In this document: positions 1 through 10,630 of the stretch, piece after piece
How the letters are laid out: every line of letters begins with the position of its first letter
Position numbering within the stretch: the stretch's first letter is position 1
Assembly: GCF_007747655.1 (NCBI RefSeq)
Contig: NZ_CP036274.1
Coordinates: 310,001 to 374,000 of the forward strand
DNA length: 64,000 nucleotides
Origin: Anatilimnocola aggregata
Lineage (GTDB): Bacteria > Planctomycetota > Planctomycetia > Pirellulales > Pirellulaceae
Reading direction: 5' to 3'
Notes under the pieces: generated by a model
Database searches by the model: none
The model's input: only the letters and a program-made list of their open reading frames with translations
What the model was told of the DNA's origin: nothing
Translations under genes and position numbers: made by a program

Positions 1-746
1 GCCCAAGCAGCGACGGGCTTGATAAAGTTTTCGCCACTGCCGCCAATCAGACCGCTGGCTGCGGCCGCCGTCCAATCGAGGACAAGGACCTGATCGTCGG
101 TGTATTCCGCCTCAATCGCAGCGGCAATTTGCGCGACGCCCGTCGTGGCGGGACTGCTGTTGCGGCCGTGAATCACAATCCAGGTATTGCGATCGTTGTA
201 CAACTCGGCGCTGGGGTTGAGGGGGCGAAGGGCCACAGCCTTGGTCGTGCTGCTGTACTTCACCGTGCCGGTCAGTGAATTAACAAACAGCGTGCTGGCG
301 GTAGCATCGCCGAGCGTGTTGTTCGTTTCAATGTTCTCGCGAATCCGATTGAGCGGATCGACGACGACGCCAATCGTGTAATTGCCGGCGGCGAGATTCG
401 CGGGAATGGTGAGCGTCTGAACCCACTGCGAATCTCTGGCGGCCGCAATCGTGCTGCGCGTGACCGACGCCAAGAGCAGATCGGTGCGCGTAATCGTCGC
501 ATCGGTGCTGAGGCGAAATTCAACGACGTAGCTCCCCGAGGAAACGTTTCCCCGATTGTCGATATCGACGTTGACCTGCACCGTGGAACCAACCGCCACA
601 CGGTCAACCATGTTGACGAGTGCCGGCACCAGATCGGCAGCAGGGGTCCACCGTTCTTCCAGTTGTTCGCACCCTAAGCGAACGCGGCGGCGGCGCTGTT
701 CGGGTTGACGTTGGCTCGAACGTTTTTTCTGACTAAAGATCCACAT
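1..746 (-). CDS. Partial surface/secreted protein: CARDB-like domain plus start of a hydrolase-like domain
   Basis: The frame is open from an ATG at 746 down to the window edge, so only the N-terminal 248 residues are visible. A GGGAG motif lies 8 bases before the start. Residues 1-35 are basic and end in LGCEQLEERWTP, which resembles the planctomycetal export pattern (LE-D/E-R). Residues about 40-150 look like a CARDB/adhesion beta-sandwich (VNVDIDNRGNVSSG, then NTLGDATAS). From about residue 175 the sequence TWIVIHGRNSSP resembles the first beta-strand and oxyanion region of a lipase-type alpha/beta hydrolase. The surface location is inferred; the family is not certain because the catalytic part lies outside the window. 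Confidence 0.7.
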   Translation of the reverse strand, partial: MWIFSQKKRSSQRQPEQRRRRVRLGCEQLEERWTPAADLVPALVNMVDRVAVGSTVQVNVDIDNRGNVSSGSYVVEFRLSTDATITRTDLLLASVTRSTIAAARDSQWVQTLTIPANLAAGNYTIGVVVDPLNRIRENIETNNTLGDATASTLFVNSLTGTVKYSSTTKAVALRPLNPSAELYNDRNTWIVIHGRNSSPATTGVAQIAAAIEAEYTDDQVLVLDWTAAAASGLIGGSGENFIKPVAAW

Positions 747-941
747 CGCAGCACTCCCACTAAAGAAGGAGGGTGAATCCTACTGCCGCGGCGGGGAAGT
801 GGTCAATTGAGACTGCATTTTACGCAGCGAAATCGGCCGATTCTCTCACTCTTGTTGCTTGCCGCGTACTGAATGCAGCGTTACAACAGCGGGAATTGGG
901 ACGCACAGGCAACTCACCGATCAGGCCCCGGAGATTTTCAG

Positions 942-2255
<1,314 letters not shown>

Positions 2256-2382
2256 GGAAGAGGGGAAGAGTGGGAGAGAGGGCGAGTGGGAGAAAAGCAG
2301 GACTTCTCTTCCCCACGCCACCGCCCCTGCGGCGGTGGTTCATTGGCTTGTGCACTACGTTTGCAGAGCAGAGATTTTCGGC

Positions 2383-2709
2383 TCAGACGGCAGCAAAGGC
2401 AGCTTGAACCAGCGCGCGAACGGCAAGCAAAAACAGGGCGAGAAATAGGGCTGCGAAGCCAGCATGCCAGCGCGTGACTGGCCGCCCGGCAAGTGCCGCA
2501 GCGAAGCCCATCACAAAGATGGCGCTGAGATCAACCGCGGTAAGAAACGACAGAGTTTGCGCCGGGTGAATCGACGCGTTTCGCCAGAGATAGCCCGGCA
2601 GCGTGAGCGTCGTAATCGCCAACAGAGTAGCGATCGTCCACAGACAATAGATGGGCCAAGAGCCCGAAAGCGCAGCGAGCGGCGGCGATGAACTCCCAGG
2701 TTCAAGCAC
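2383..2709 (-). CDS. Small hypothetical membrane protein
   Basis: A 108-residue protein with a GTG start, beginning 30 bases after the stop of the anti-sigma gene on the same strand, so it may be the last gene of the sigma/anti-sigma operon. Three hydrophobic segments are visible, near residues 18-40, 52-72 and 84-105. No conserved motif is recognised. The evidence for coding is only the position, strand and hydrophobic pattern, so it could be spurious. Confidence 0.4.
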   Translation of the reverse strand: MLEPGSSSPPLAALSGSWPIYCLWTIATLLAITTLTLPGYLWRNASIHPAQTLSFLTAVDLSAIFVMGFAAALAGRPVTRWHAGFAALFLALFLLAVRALVQAAFAAV

Positions 2710-2739
2710 CTTGTCACCCCCTCACCTTGTCACTTCTTC

Positions 2740-3837
2740 CTACGGTTGCCACAAAGCGGGAACCGGATGATCCGGGCTGCGGCCGAGAACGGCATCGTTG
2801 ATATCGAGGCCGGCAGCGACCTGACCGAGGCGATTGTGGAAGGGATCGTCGAGGGCCGAATCTTGCTGGGTGTTGTTGGCCAGTTTGACGAACTTCACGC
2901 GGCCATCTTCATACAGCACGTTTTGACCGCGGCCGGCATGGTTGGCACTGCTGCGGCCCGGTTGCAGGTCGTTCGGTGCATCGGCCAGCAGAGCATATTC
3001 AGCGCGGCGGCTGTTGCGCGGCGGCAACACGTTGGCATCGCGCGAGTAGCCCATGTTGTAACCAAAGCTGCCACCCATCCGGTTCTGCAAACTGGTCAGA
3101 ATTGACTTGGGCGCGGCATCGATTTCGTCCAGCGTGGGAATGAGCTGATGTTCCGGGGCCACATCGCCGCTGCCAGGGCAGAAGAAGTTTTTGCTATCAG
3201 GTACCAGCTTGTTGCTCACCAGCGTCGGAGCATAGACGCCGGCGACACTGCGCGGACCGCTCAAAGGAACGTGAGGAAAAGCACCGTCCTGTTGCAGGCC
3301 ACTGTACTCGTGCAAGGCTGTGCCCAACTGGCGAAGCTGATGCTGACAAAGGTCAACGTTGGCTTGAAAGCGACTGGTATAGAGGGCCGGAAAACTGAGG
3401 GCTGAAGCGACCAGCACAATCGCGGAGGCGACGATTACGTCGAGCTTGCGGAGCGTTGGGCCACCGGCTTCGCTGCGCGAAACGGGTGAGAGCGTGACTT
3501 TGGGCCGGGCATTGCTTGCGGAAGCGCTGGGCGAACTAACCTGTTCTGCCGCGGCGATAGAACTGGCGGTGATCGCTTTCAGGATGACGGTTTCAGCGCT
3601 GTAGGATTCGGCTTTCTGTTCGACAAATTCGCAAGTTCGCGCGGCCAGGCAGAGGGGCGGCTCTTCGAGTTCGGGTTCTTCGAGCAACCCGAGCGTATCG
3701 AGCGAGCGACGCATCTTTTCCAATTCGGCGGTCATCTCGGGACACTGAGCCAAAGCTTGTTCGACGTCTACGCATTCCTTGCGGTCGAGTGCTCCCAGCA
3801 AGTATCCGAGCAAGTGCTCGCGAGTAAGGCGGGTCAT
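2740..3837 (-). CDS. Anti-sigma-factor-like membrane protein with pilin-like H-X-DG domain
   Basis: A 365-residue protein 17 bases downstream of a sigma factor gene. Residues 1-75 are predicted helical and resemble the cytoplasmic sigma-binding part of anti-sigma factors (MTRLTREHLLGYLLGALD), though the zinc-binding HxxxCxxC pattern is absent. Residues 132-153 form the single membrane helix. The outer part (155-365) resembles the DUF1559/type II secretion-like family of planctomycetes: an N-terminal CQHQLRQLG helix, a FCPGSG segment, and NHAGRGQNVLYEDGRVKFV near the C-terminus matching the H-X-DG signature. It probably holds the neighbouring sigma factor inactive until an envelope signal is sensed; that role is inferred from context. 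Confidence 0.75.
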   Translation of the reverse strand: MTRLTREHLLGYLLGALDRKECVDVEQALAQCPEMTAELEKMRRSLDTLGLLEEPELEEPPLCLAARTCEFVEQKAESYSAETVILKAITASSIAAAEQVSSPSASASNARPKVTLSPVSRSEAGGPTLRKLDVIVASAIVLVASALSFPALYTSRFQANVDLCQHQLRQLGTALHEYSGLQQDGAFPHVPLSGPRSVAGVYAPTLVSNKLVPDSKNFFCPGSGDVAPEHQLIPTLDEIDAAPKSILTSLQNRMGGSFGYNMGYSRDANVLPPRNSRRAEYALLADAPNDLQPGRSSANHAGRGQNVLYEDGRVKFVKLANNTQQDSALDDPFHNRLGQVAAGLDINDAVLGRSPDHPVPALWQP

Positions 3838-3854
3838 AGCTGCTCTGTTAGGTA

Positions 3855-4571
3855 TTAGTCGACGATTTGATTCTCGGCGACGGCGGTGTCGGCGAGGGTC
3901 TCACCCGGAAAGCGTTCGTTCCAGGCCTCGGTCAGTTTCAGCACTGCGGAGTGGACTCGGCTCTTGACCGTGCCGACTGGCACGCCCAACATCTCGGCCG
4001 CTTCGCGATACTTCAAATCCTGAAAATACACCAGCTCCAGTGCTTCGCGAAAACCGACCGGCATGGCGGCAATGGTTTCGCTCAGCCACAGGCGACGCTG
4101 CTCAGCACCAAACTGCACGGCTGGATTCGGCTCATTCGAGGCGAGCAGGTCGAGCAGTTTGCCATCGGCTGAGTCTCCATCGGCAGTGGATTGCCGATCG
4201 AGGCTGAGCATGCGATGCCGCTTGTTGCGGCGTTGCAGGTCGATGGCCTGATGGGTGGCAAGGGTGTACAGCCAGGGGCGAAAGGTCCGCCCTGCTTCGA
4301 ACTGGTCTCGCTTCAGATGGACTTGCAGGAACGTGGCCTGGAAGGCATCGTCAGCTTGTTCGGCATCTCCCAAGTAACGGCGGAGGTAGTTGAACAACTC
4401 GCGCTCGTAACGGTGCACCAATTCGGCGAACCATTCCCGGCGGAGGTGTTCGGACTGCTCCTCGTTGCGATACCCCAGCAGGAGTTGTTCGTCCGACTTG
4501 GACGCCAGCAGCGGCTGTGCTTCGCACGACAGGTTCAGGTAATCAGGAGATGTAGCGAGGGTGGCTTTCAT
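3855..4571 (-). CDS. ECF-type RNA polymerase sigma factor
   Basis: A 238-residue sigma-70-family factor. The region 2 helix is visible at about residues 50-105 (VHRYERELFNYLRRYLGDAEQADDAFQATFLQVH, then FRPWLYTLATHQAIDLQRR), which carries -10 recognition and core binding. Region 4 is at about 165-215 (LPE-like AMPVGFREALELVYFQDLKYREAAEMLGV, then PVGTVKSRVHSAV), the helix-turn-helix for the -35 box. It is the first gene of an operon with the membrane anti-sigma-like gene 17 bases downstream. An N-terminal extension of about 45 residues and a short C-terminal tail are not part of the core family. Confidence 0.92.
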   Translation of the reverse strand: MKATLATSPDYLNLSCEAQPLLASKSDEQLLLGYRNEEQSEHLRREWFAELVHRYERELFNYLRRYLGDAEQADDAFQATFLQVHLKRDQFEAGRTFRPWLYTLATHQAIDLQRRNKRHRMLSLDRQSTADGDSADGKLLDLLASNEPNPAVQFGAEQRRLWLSETIAAMPVGFREALELVYFQDLKYREAAEMLGVPVGTVKSRVHSAVLKLTEAWNERFPGETLADTAVAENQIVD

Positions 4572-4853
4572 GTTTATCTACGAACCAAGTAAGAAGAGAG
4601 TTCGTTCGTTTTCGCCGCTAGCACCCTGTCGGCACGCGAGATTAACCCGAGTGGGGTAATCGAGGCCAACGCATCAATCGCGACGCATTCCGTTTGTAAC
4701 TGTAGCAAACTCGAATCGGCTGAGAAGATTCTTTTCCGCGGTTTGCAACGAATGCGGCGATTACTGCGAGCTGGCTGTGAATCAGGAGAACTCCTGGTTA
4801 CACTGCCAACTCAGGGCGGTTTACTATCACGGCACACCCAATTTGCAATCGCT

Positions 4854-6524
4854 ATGCCAGAACCCCCTGTAAAGACCGCAACGCCCTATTTGTGGGCGGC
4901 CCCGGGCGACGTTAACGCCTTCTTTGGCTTGATGTTAGACAATGTCGCCGGATTGCTATTGACAGTCGGGCTGCTACACGTCGTTTTTGAATTTCCTACA
5001 AGTTTTGCCCTGCGTTACATGATTCCCGGCACCGCCATTGGGGTGCTAGTTGGCGATTTGCTTTTTTTCTGGCTGGCCTTCAAGTTAGCGGCCCGTACAG
5101 GCCGACAGACCGTCACCGCCATGCCCTTGGGGCTCGATACGCCCAGCACCTTTGGCATGGTTCTCTTCGTGCTGGGACCTGCCTTTATCGCTGCCAAAAA
5201 GGCAGGTCTGGACGAACAGGCAGCCGCCCTCAAGACCTGGCACATTGGCATTTGTGCCATCTTTATTAGCGGCATTTTCAAGTTTTTCTGCGCTATCGGG
5301 TCCAACCAGTTGCGCAAACTGATTCCCCGCGCGGGCTTGCTCGGTTCGCTAACCGCCGTCGCGCTGGTTCTCATCAGCTTTCTGCCGCTGATCGAAATCC
5401 TGCACGCACCGATGGTCGGCCTCGTCGCGCTGGCGATCATCCTGGTCACGTTGATCGCCCGCATCCCGCTACCGTTTCGCACTCCTGGGGCGCTCGGGGC
5501 GCTCTTGGTCGCGGGCACTCTTTACTACGTGCTGCAGGGGCTCGAAAGTTCGCAACTGTTGCCGGAGATGTTCCGCCCCGAGAAATTGGCCGACACCATC
5601 ACGCACGAAACGGCCGTCTCGGCCCTGCTGCCCACCGAGTGGCTCACGGTCTTTCGCTTCGAGTGGTTGGGGGCGATGCCGGACACGGTTCAGTATCTGC
5701 CGATCATCATTCCCTTCGCGCTCGGCACGGTGGTGGGCGGCATCGACTGCACCGAGAGTGCTGCAGCTGCGGGGGATGAATACGATACGGCCACGGTCAT
5801 CGGCATCGAAGCGGGGGCGACATTGCTCGCCAGCGTATGCGGCGGCGTGATTCAAACGACACCTTACATCGGCCATCCCGCTTACAAGGCGATGGGGGGC
5901 CGGGCGGCCTATACGCTCGCCACGGCGATCTTCATTGGTACGGCCGGCGTGCTCGGGTATTTCGCGTTTCTCTATCAATGGATTCCGAAGCCCACCGTCT
6001 TTCCGATTCTGATTTTCATCGGCCTCGAAATTACCGCGCAAAGTTTTTACGCCACGCCGAAAAAGCATTACACGGCTGTTGCGCTCGCCTGCATTCCCGC
6101 CTTGGCCGCCCTGGCGATGATCTATGTGAACAAGTTGCTGGGCGATCCGGACATGGCTGCTGTCTTAGCGCAGAAGCCCTATCTTCTTGCCGAGCAAGGG
6201 ACGCTGCGGATGCTCTCGAACGGGTTCATCGTCACGAGCTTGCTCTGGTCGTCCGCGCTCGCCGCTGCGATCGACCGGCAGCTGTTTCGCAGCGGTGCGT
6301 TCTTTGCCATCGCCGCCCTCTGCACGCTCTTTGGCGTGATCCACTCGCCGCTCGTCAGCGGTGCCATGTACTGGCCGTGGGATCTAGCGGCCGAACACTT
6401 GAAGCAGGTGGCGCAGTACACCGCCGGCTATACGCTGATCGCCATTTTGCTCGTCGCATGGGGTGGGCACCTTTGGTATCACGGCGACCCCGGGGCGATG
6501 CACGCAGCTGAAGAAGTGCACTAA
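4854..6524 (+). CDS. NCS2-type (xanthine/uracil-like) membrane permease
   Basis: A 556-residue integral membrane protein with about 12-14 hydrophobic segments. The start at 4854 (MPEPPVKTATPYLW) removes 37 non-conserved residues that an upstream ATG would add. The segment GGIDCTESAAAAGDEYDTATVIGIEAG followed by GGVIQTTPYIGHPAYK resembles the substrate-binding and QT...Y region of the nucleobase:cation symporter 2 fold, and an early segment (FFGLMLDNVAGLLL) matches its first helix. It probably takes up a purine, pyrimidine or related anion with H+ or Na+, but the substrate is not clear and SulP-like permeases share this fold. Confidence 0.75.
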   Translation: MPEPPVKTATPYLWAAPGDVNAFFGLMLDNVAGLLLTVGLLHVVFEFPTSFALRYMIPGTAIGVLVGDLLFFWLAFKLAARTGRQTVTAMPLGLDTPSTFGMVLFVLGPAFIAAKKAGLDEQAAALKTWHIGICAIFISGIFKFFCAIGSNQLRKLIPRAGLLGSLTAVALVLISFLPLIEILHAPMVGLVALAIILVTLIARIPLPFRTPGALGALLVAGTLYYVLQGLESSQLLPEMFRPEKLADTITHETAVSALLPTEWLTVFRFEWLGAMPDTVQYLPIIIPFALGTVVGGIDCTESAAAAGDEYDTATVIGIEAGATLLASVCGGVIQTTPYIGHPAYKAMGGRAAYTLATAIFIGTAGVLGYFAFLYQWIPKPTVFPILIFIGLEITAQSFYATPKKHYTAVALACIPALAALAMIYVNKLLGDPDMAAVLAQKPYLLAEQGTLRMLSNGFIVTSLLWSSALAAAIDRQLFRSGAFFAIAALCTLFGVIHSPLVSGAMYWPWDLAAEHLKQVAQYTAGYTLIAILLVAWGGHLWYHGDPGAMHAAEEVH

Positions 6525-6530
6525 CGTAGT

Positions 6531-6573
6531 CGAGTCATTTCATGACTCGGACAACGCAGTCACGGAGTGACTG
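6531..6573. terminator. Two adjacent hairpins between convergent genes
   Basis: A 7-bp stem (CGAGTCA / TGACTCG, loop TTTCA) at 6531-6549 is followed by a second 7-bp stem (CAGTCAC / GTGACTG, loop GGA) at 6557-6573. They lie between the stop codons of the permease (6524) and proC (6585). Neither has a T-run, so a termination role is inferred from position only; the second resembles the hairpin at 32629-32649. Confidence 0.5.
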
Positions 6574-6584
6574 AGCTAATGTTA

Positions 6585-7391
6585 TTACTTGCCGAGTTCG
6601 GCGGAACGTTTTGTGGCCGCATCGACGGCGGCAATGAGGGCGCCGCGAACGCCGCGATCTTCGAGTGTGGCCAGACCCGCGATGGTCGTGCCGCCGGGGC
6701 TCGCGACAGCGTCTTTCAAGACCCCCGGATGTTCGCCACGAGCCAGGACCATCTCTGCAGCACCGAGCACTGTTTGCGCAGCGAGAGCGGTACTGAGATT
6801 GCGCGGCAGTCCGGCTTTCACGCCACCATCGCTGAGCGCTTCGATGATGAGATAGACATACGCGGGACCGGAGCCTGAGAGGCCCGTTACCGCGTCGAGC
6901 AGTTTTTCGTCGACCTGGTGTGCGGTCCCCACTGCAGCGAGCAACTTGCCGACGAGCGCTCCATCTTCGGCCGTTGCGCCCGCAGCGAGCGCGTAGGCAC
7001 TGGCCCCTTTGCCGACAAGTGCTGGCGTGTTCGGCATGACGCGCACGACGCGCTGCGTCTTCAATCCTTCGCACAATTTGGCGAGCGATATGCCCGCAGC
7101 AATCGAGACGACTAACTTACCCGCCAGCTTGCCGCCCAGTTCTTGATAGACGGCGGACATCGCTTGCGGCTTGACGGCCAGCACGACCACATCGCAACTG
7201 CTGGCGATGGCGACGTTGCTCGCAGCCACTTTCAGCCCGGGGAGCTCGCTCGCCAATTTTTCTGCTGCCGCAGGCACGGGGTCGGCAGCGGTCAGCGAAC
7301 TCGCGTCGAGCAGTTTCGCACTGACAAAACCATGAGCCAAAGCGCGCGCCATTTGTCCAGCGCCGATGAATCCAAGCGTCGTACCTGCCAT
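6585..7391 (-). CDS. proC: Pyrroline-5-carboxylate reductase
   Basis: A 268-residue enzyme that reduces delta-1-pyrroline-5-carboxylate to proline with NAD(P)H, the last step of proline synthesis in the cytoplasm. The N-terminal Rossmann motif is TLGFIGAGQMARALAHGF (GxGxMA at residues 8-13). The family's second signature is complete near the C-terminal third: VTGLSGSGPAYVYLIIEALSDGGVKAGLPR. SPGGTTIAGL follows, as in other ProC proteins. Length is normal for the family. It stands alone, convergent with the permease gene. Confidence 0.97.
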   Translation of the reverse strand: MAGTTLGFIGAGQMARALAHGFVSAKLLDASSLTAADPVPAAAEKLASELPGLKVAASNVAIASSCDVVVLAVKPQAMSAVYQELGGKLAGKLVVSIAAGISLAKLCEGLKTQRVVRVMPNTPALVGKGASAYALAAGATAEDGALVGKLLAAVGTAHQVDEKLLDAVTGLSGSGPAYVYLIIEALSDGGVKAGLPRNLSTALAAQTVLGAAEMVLARGEHPGVLKDAVASPGGTTIAGLATLEDRGVRGALIAAVDAATKRSAELGK

Positions 7392-7686
7392 GAACCGTGC
7401 CTGCGTGAAAGGAGCTTCTGGGCTGCGACCGATAATCGTTCTACTTTAACATGCGGTTGGCGGGGTACATCGGGCCGGGAAGGTTTTCGTCCAACAGGAC
7501 AGGCGCTGGCTGAGCGAGGTTGGCCCGAAACACTTTCCTGACCCATTTCGCGCGGTGGCAGACGCCTCGCCGACTTCTGTCGTTCCAGCCCTTGGGCTCT
7601 GGAGGATGTTCCGGGTCGGCGATTGACGGCTGAAGGCAGGGCGTTGCTGCCCGGAAAACCTCCCGACCCCTATTTTTCCACATCAC
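7392..7686. other. Intergenic region with a short dispersed repeat
   Basis: No convincing gene is present. The stretch 7655-7675 contains the sequence ACCTCCCGACCCC preceded by GGAAA, which recurs near 38160 and, inverted and slightly changed, near 49570. It is likely a small dispersed repeat that also produces a spurious minus-strand ORF here. Confidence 0.5.
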
Positions 7687-8664
7687 TCAGCGCTGCCAGA
7701 GTTCCGGCAGAAGTTTGAAATCGTACGAGCCAGTGCGCCGGACAGCAGCGGCGGGAAGTTGCAGGAAGAGGGTTTCGCTGCCGGTCGCTTTGGCGGGGGG
7801 AATGGCAAAGATCAGCACGTCGCGCACCGACTCGCCCGGGTCGAGCGTCGCCTCGGGCAAATGCCCCGCAATGTCCTGCACGCCCGTGAATCGCTGCGGA
7901 GGATAACGACGCCCCGTGTCATCGGCCAGTTCGGCCGCAATCGTTCGGTTGCCATCGCGAAAGTGATTCGCATACCAGCTGATGTAGGGCACCTTTACCT
8001 TCAACCGGTTGGTGATCTGCAAATGAATCTGCAGGAACTCGCCTGGCCCGGCGGGGACGGGCAAATTGCCACTATCGCGGGCCATTACATCGGCAAATTC
8101 ACAGCGCAGCACCCGCACATGAATGCCCGCGCGCAGCCCGGCACTGCGACTGGCGTCGATCCACTTCACCGGCCCGCCGTCTGCGGGCCGCAAGTCGATA
8201 ATCTCCACCACATCCGCAGCTGCCACCTCTGCCGGCTCACTCGCAACCTTTGGTTCCTTCAGCTTGTTTACCAGCCGCGGCAACATGGCGACAATCGCAG
8301 CCGCACTGATGAGGATCGTGACTAGCGCCAAGCGCATCACCAGTCCTTTGGTGCGCGATGGTCGAGGTGCTTCTTCCGCGGCTTCGCTTCTGGTGTCATT
8401 TCCGGCGAGTGGAACGGGAATGACTTGTCGCTGCAAATGCGGCGGGATCACTTGCGGCGCAATGGTGGGAGGTGCCATCCGCGGCGAGGTGATTTGCGGT
8501 GGGACAGGCCCGGCCAGATTGGCCCGGGGCTGCACCGTGGGTGGCGACAGCGTGAAGACGTGCCCACAGAGTGCGCACCGCTGCGGAAGATGGGCAGCTT
8601 CGCCGGCGACGAACTGCCCACTCTGACAACGCGGACAGCGAACCGAAATGGCAGGTAGCGGCAT
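7687..8664 (-). CDS. Zinc-ribbon membrane protein with C-terminal beta-sandwich domain
   Basis: A 325-residue protein. Residues 8-38 form a zinc ribbon (CPRCQSGQFV, then CALCGHVFTL). A proline-rich linker leads to one membrane helix near residues 110-130 (LVMRLALVTILISAAAIVAMLPRL). The outer domain (about 165-325) contains FLQIHLQITNRLK and LDPGESVRDVLIFAIPP, resembling the DUF4352-type immunoglobulin-like fold. The same outer domain is recognisable in the next gene upstream, which ends 27 bases before this one starts, so the two are tandem paralogues with different cytoplasmic heads and probably one transcript. The function is unknown. Confidence 0.75.
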   Translation of the reverse strand: MPLPAISVRCPRCQSGQFVAGEAAHLPQRCALCGHVFTLSPPTVQPRANLAGPVPPQITSPRMAPPTIAPQVIPPHLQRQVIPVPLAGNDTRSEAAEEAPRPSRTKGLVMRLALVTILISAAAIVAMLPRLVNKLKEPKVASEPAEVAAADVVEIIDLRPADGGPVKWIDASRSAGLRAGIHVRVLRCEFADVMARDSGNLPVPAGPGEFLQIHLQITNRLKVKVPYISWYANHFRDGNRTIAAELADDTGRRYPPQRFTGVQDIAGHLPEATLDPGESVRDVLIFAIPPAKATGSETLFLQLPAAAVRRTGSYDFKLLPELWQR

Positions 8665-8691
8665 GCGAGCAAGCGGTGTCGATTCTGGAAA

Positions 8692-10446
8692 TTAGGTCTT
8701 GGGGGGAGGGGCCGTGTTCGGTACTTCTTCGGGCTTCTTGGGACCATCTGCAGGCTTGGCGGGCTCATCGGAGAGTCCGGGAATCGGAATCTTTCCTGAG
8801 GAATCAGGCACCGGCTTTTTCATTTCCGGCTCATCCGACAAACCTGGAATCGGAATCTTTCCCGAGGAATCGGGAACTGGCTTCTTCATCTCTGGCTCGG
8901 GTGTGAGCCCCGGCGCAGCGACCGGAGGAACAGCAGCCGGGGGTGGCAGCGGTTTAGGTTCTTCTTCTAAGCCAGGAATCGGAATCGACGTGGAAGAGCG
9001 CGTTGCCCCGGGGCCGGCCATACCACCTGGATTCTGCGCAAGGCCCGTTCCAGAGTTCGCGGCCAGCGCTGCGGGCGAGATTGCGATGCCAAAACTTCCT
9101 TTCGCCAACTTCGAGAGTGCCTTCTGCGGCAGCACCAGGCGGAAGTCGTTGTCTTGGGGTTCGTTCATGGTAAAGACCAGCGTATCGGGCGTTGATTCGC
9201 CCGGCTGGATTTCGGTCGCTGACTTGCGGGCGGCGGTCGGTGTGGCTGCAATGGGCGCCAGAGGCAACGGCAGACCTTCGTCGTCGACGAGTAGCGCCGC
9301 CGTGGCTTCGCTGTTCCAGCCCGAGTATTGCTGCGGCCTGGCACTCGCATTCTTGATCTGCAATTCGACGAAGACAAACTTCGGCAGTTCAATTGCGAAT
9401 GCCTGACTGCCAGGAACCAGGTCGCCCAGGGTGGGTGCTGTGCTGGGTGCCACAATTTCTGGAGCGGCACCGGGTACGGGCGTTGTATTGGCAGCGACAG
9501 GAGGTGTCGCAACTGGCGGCACCTTGGCCGCCAGGGCCAGCGCATTGGGATCGACTCGCTTACCCGCAGCATCGACTGCCAGCCAGACGGTAACCTTGTC
9601 GACAACCAGGCCATCGCGAATGCCAAGCCGGCTGAACTTCTCGATCTGTGACCATTTTTTAACCGCTTTTACCAAAGTGTCTGCTTCAGCCTTGGCAGCG
9701 GCCGCTCTCGGCGCTGCGGTGTCGGTTTTGGCAGCGGTCGCGGTTGTCTTGGTTGCAGGCTTAGCCGGTGCTGTGGCGCCTCGTTCGCTGCTCAAGCCCG
9801 GATCAGTTTCTTCCGTCGCAATAACAACTCCCTTGGCAGCGACCGGCTCCGCTGCGGGGGGAGCGTTCATTTTCCAAATGATGGCGATCGCGCCGAGGAG
9901 GCCAATGGCTAGAATCGCGCCGCCGAGCGCTAGGACCATCGTCTTCGATTTGTCGGGCTTGGTGCCGGTCAGATCTTCGTCGTCGGTTCTGGCTGCCGCT
10001 TTATTCATGGCCGGTGCTGCGCCAGTGTTCACCACAGGAGACCAGGCTGCCGGACCAGCCGCGGCAACCGGCGGCGCTGCTGGTGCCGAAACAACTCGCC
10101 CGCGTGGCACTCCCTGTGGCAGGCTGGCCGCAGCAGGTTGAACTCCCTGTTGCTGAACAATGGGGACCCCCTTCGCCACGGGTCTGCCAGCGGGAATCGC
10201 CTTCATCGCGCCGCTGGCCGAAGGTGCCGCAACCGGGTGCGCGGCAGTCTTGGGTGTTGCGACGGGCGCGCTGGCCGTGGCAAACAGGCCGGGAACATGC
10301 TCGGCCAGGTACCACTGACTGTCGAAGTTTCGCCGTACGTGCGTGGCCGGCACAACGTTGCCCGCCGCAGCCATCTGCACGAGTTGCGTCCACGTGTAGG
10401 GGCCATACTCTTGACCGTTGACGTAGCACAGCCATTCAGGATTCAT
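8692..10446 (-). CDS. GYF_2-domain membrane protein with repeat tail
   Basis: A 584-residue protein. The start at 10446 has GGAG about 10 bases upstream and begins directly with a GYF_2 domain (WLCYVNGQEYGPYTWTQLVQMAAAGNVVPATHVRR), a cytoplasmic peptide-binding fold often at the N-terminus of bacterial membrane proteins. An Ala/Pro-rich stretch is followed by one membrane helix (VLALGGAILAIGLLGAIAIIW). The outer domain holds FVFVELQIKNASARPQQYSGW and IQPGESTPDTLVF, matching the domain of the downstream gene. The C-terminus has near-identical 18-residue units (KIPIPGLSDEPEMKKPVPDS) ending in a proline-rich tail. The function is unknown. Confidence 0.78.
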   Translation of the reverse strand: MNPEWLCYVNGQEYGPYTWTQLVQMAAAGNVVPATHVRRNFDSQWYLAEHVPGLFATASAPVATPKTAAHPVAAPSASGAMKAIPAGRPVAKGVPIVQQQGVQPAAASLPQGVPRGRVVSAPAAPPVAAAGPAAWSPVVNTGAAPAMNKAAARTDDEDLTGTKPDKSKTMVLALGGAILAIGLLGAIAIIWKMNAPPAAEPVAAKGVVIATEETDPGLSSERGATAPAKPATKTTATAAKTDTAAPRAAAAKAEADTLVKAVKKWSQIEKFSRLGIRDGLVVDKVTVWLAVDAAGKRVDPNALALAAKVPPVATPPVAANTTPVPGAAPEIVAPSTAPTLGDLVPGSQAFAIELPKFVFVELQIKNASARPQQYSGWNSEATAALLVDDEGLPLPLAPIAATPTAARKSATEIQPGESTPDTLVFTMNEPQDNDFRLVLPQKALSKLAKGSFGIAISPAALAANSGTGLAQNPGGMAGPGATRSSTSIPIPGLEEEPKPLPPPAAVPPVAAPGLTPEPEMKKPVPDSSGKIPIPGLSDEPEMKKPVPDSSGKIPIPGLSDEPAKPADGPKKPEEVPNTAPPPKT

Positions 10447-10630
10447 GCAGGCAATCTCCACGACATGCGACGCTTCGCCACACAAATCCGGCAGGGAGGG
10501 TGTAAGCCATTCGTAGGCGAAGGAAGTTCCCGTAATTTACTCAGCTGACTTGCGAAACACCAGCGCGAAGGCGAGAAGCCTTATCCGATTGGGGGATTGC
10601 TAGTGAAAAAGTAACACTGGCGCGGCGTCA

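Noticed and set aside
7441-7686. Minus-strand ORF of 81 residues
   Set aside because: It consists largely of a dispersed repeat (GREVFRAATPC / VRKVFRANLA) and has no ribosome site.
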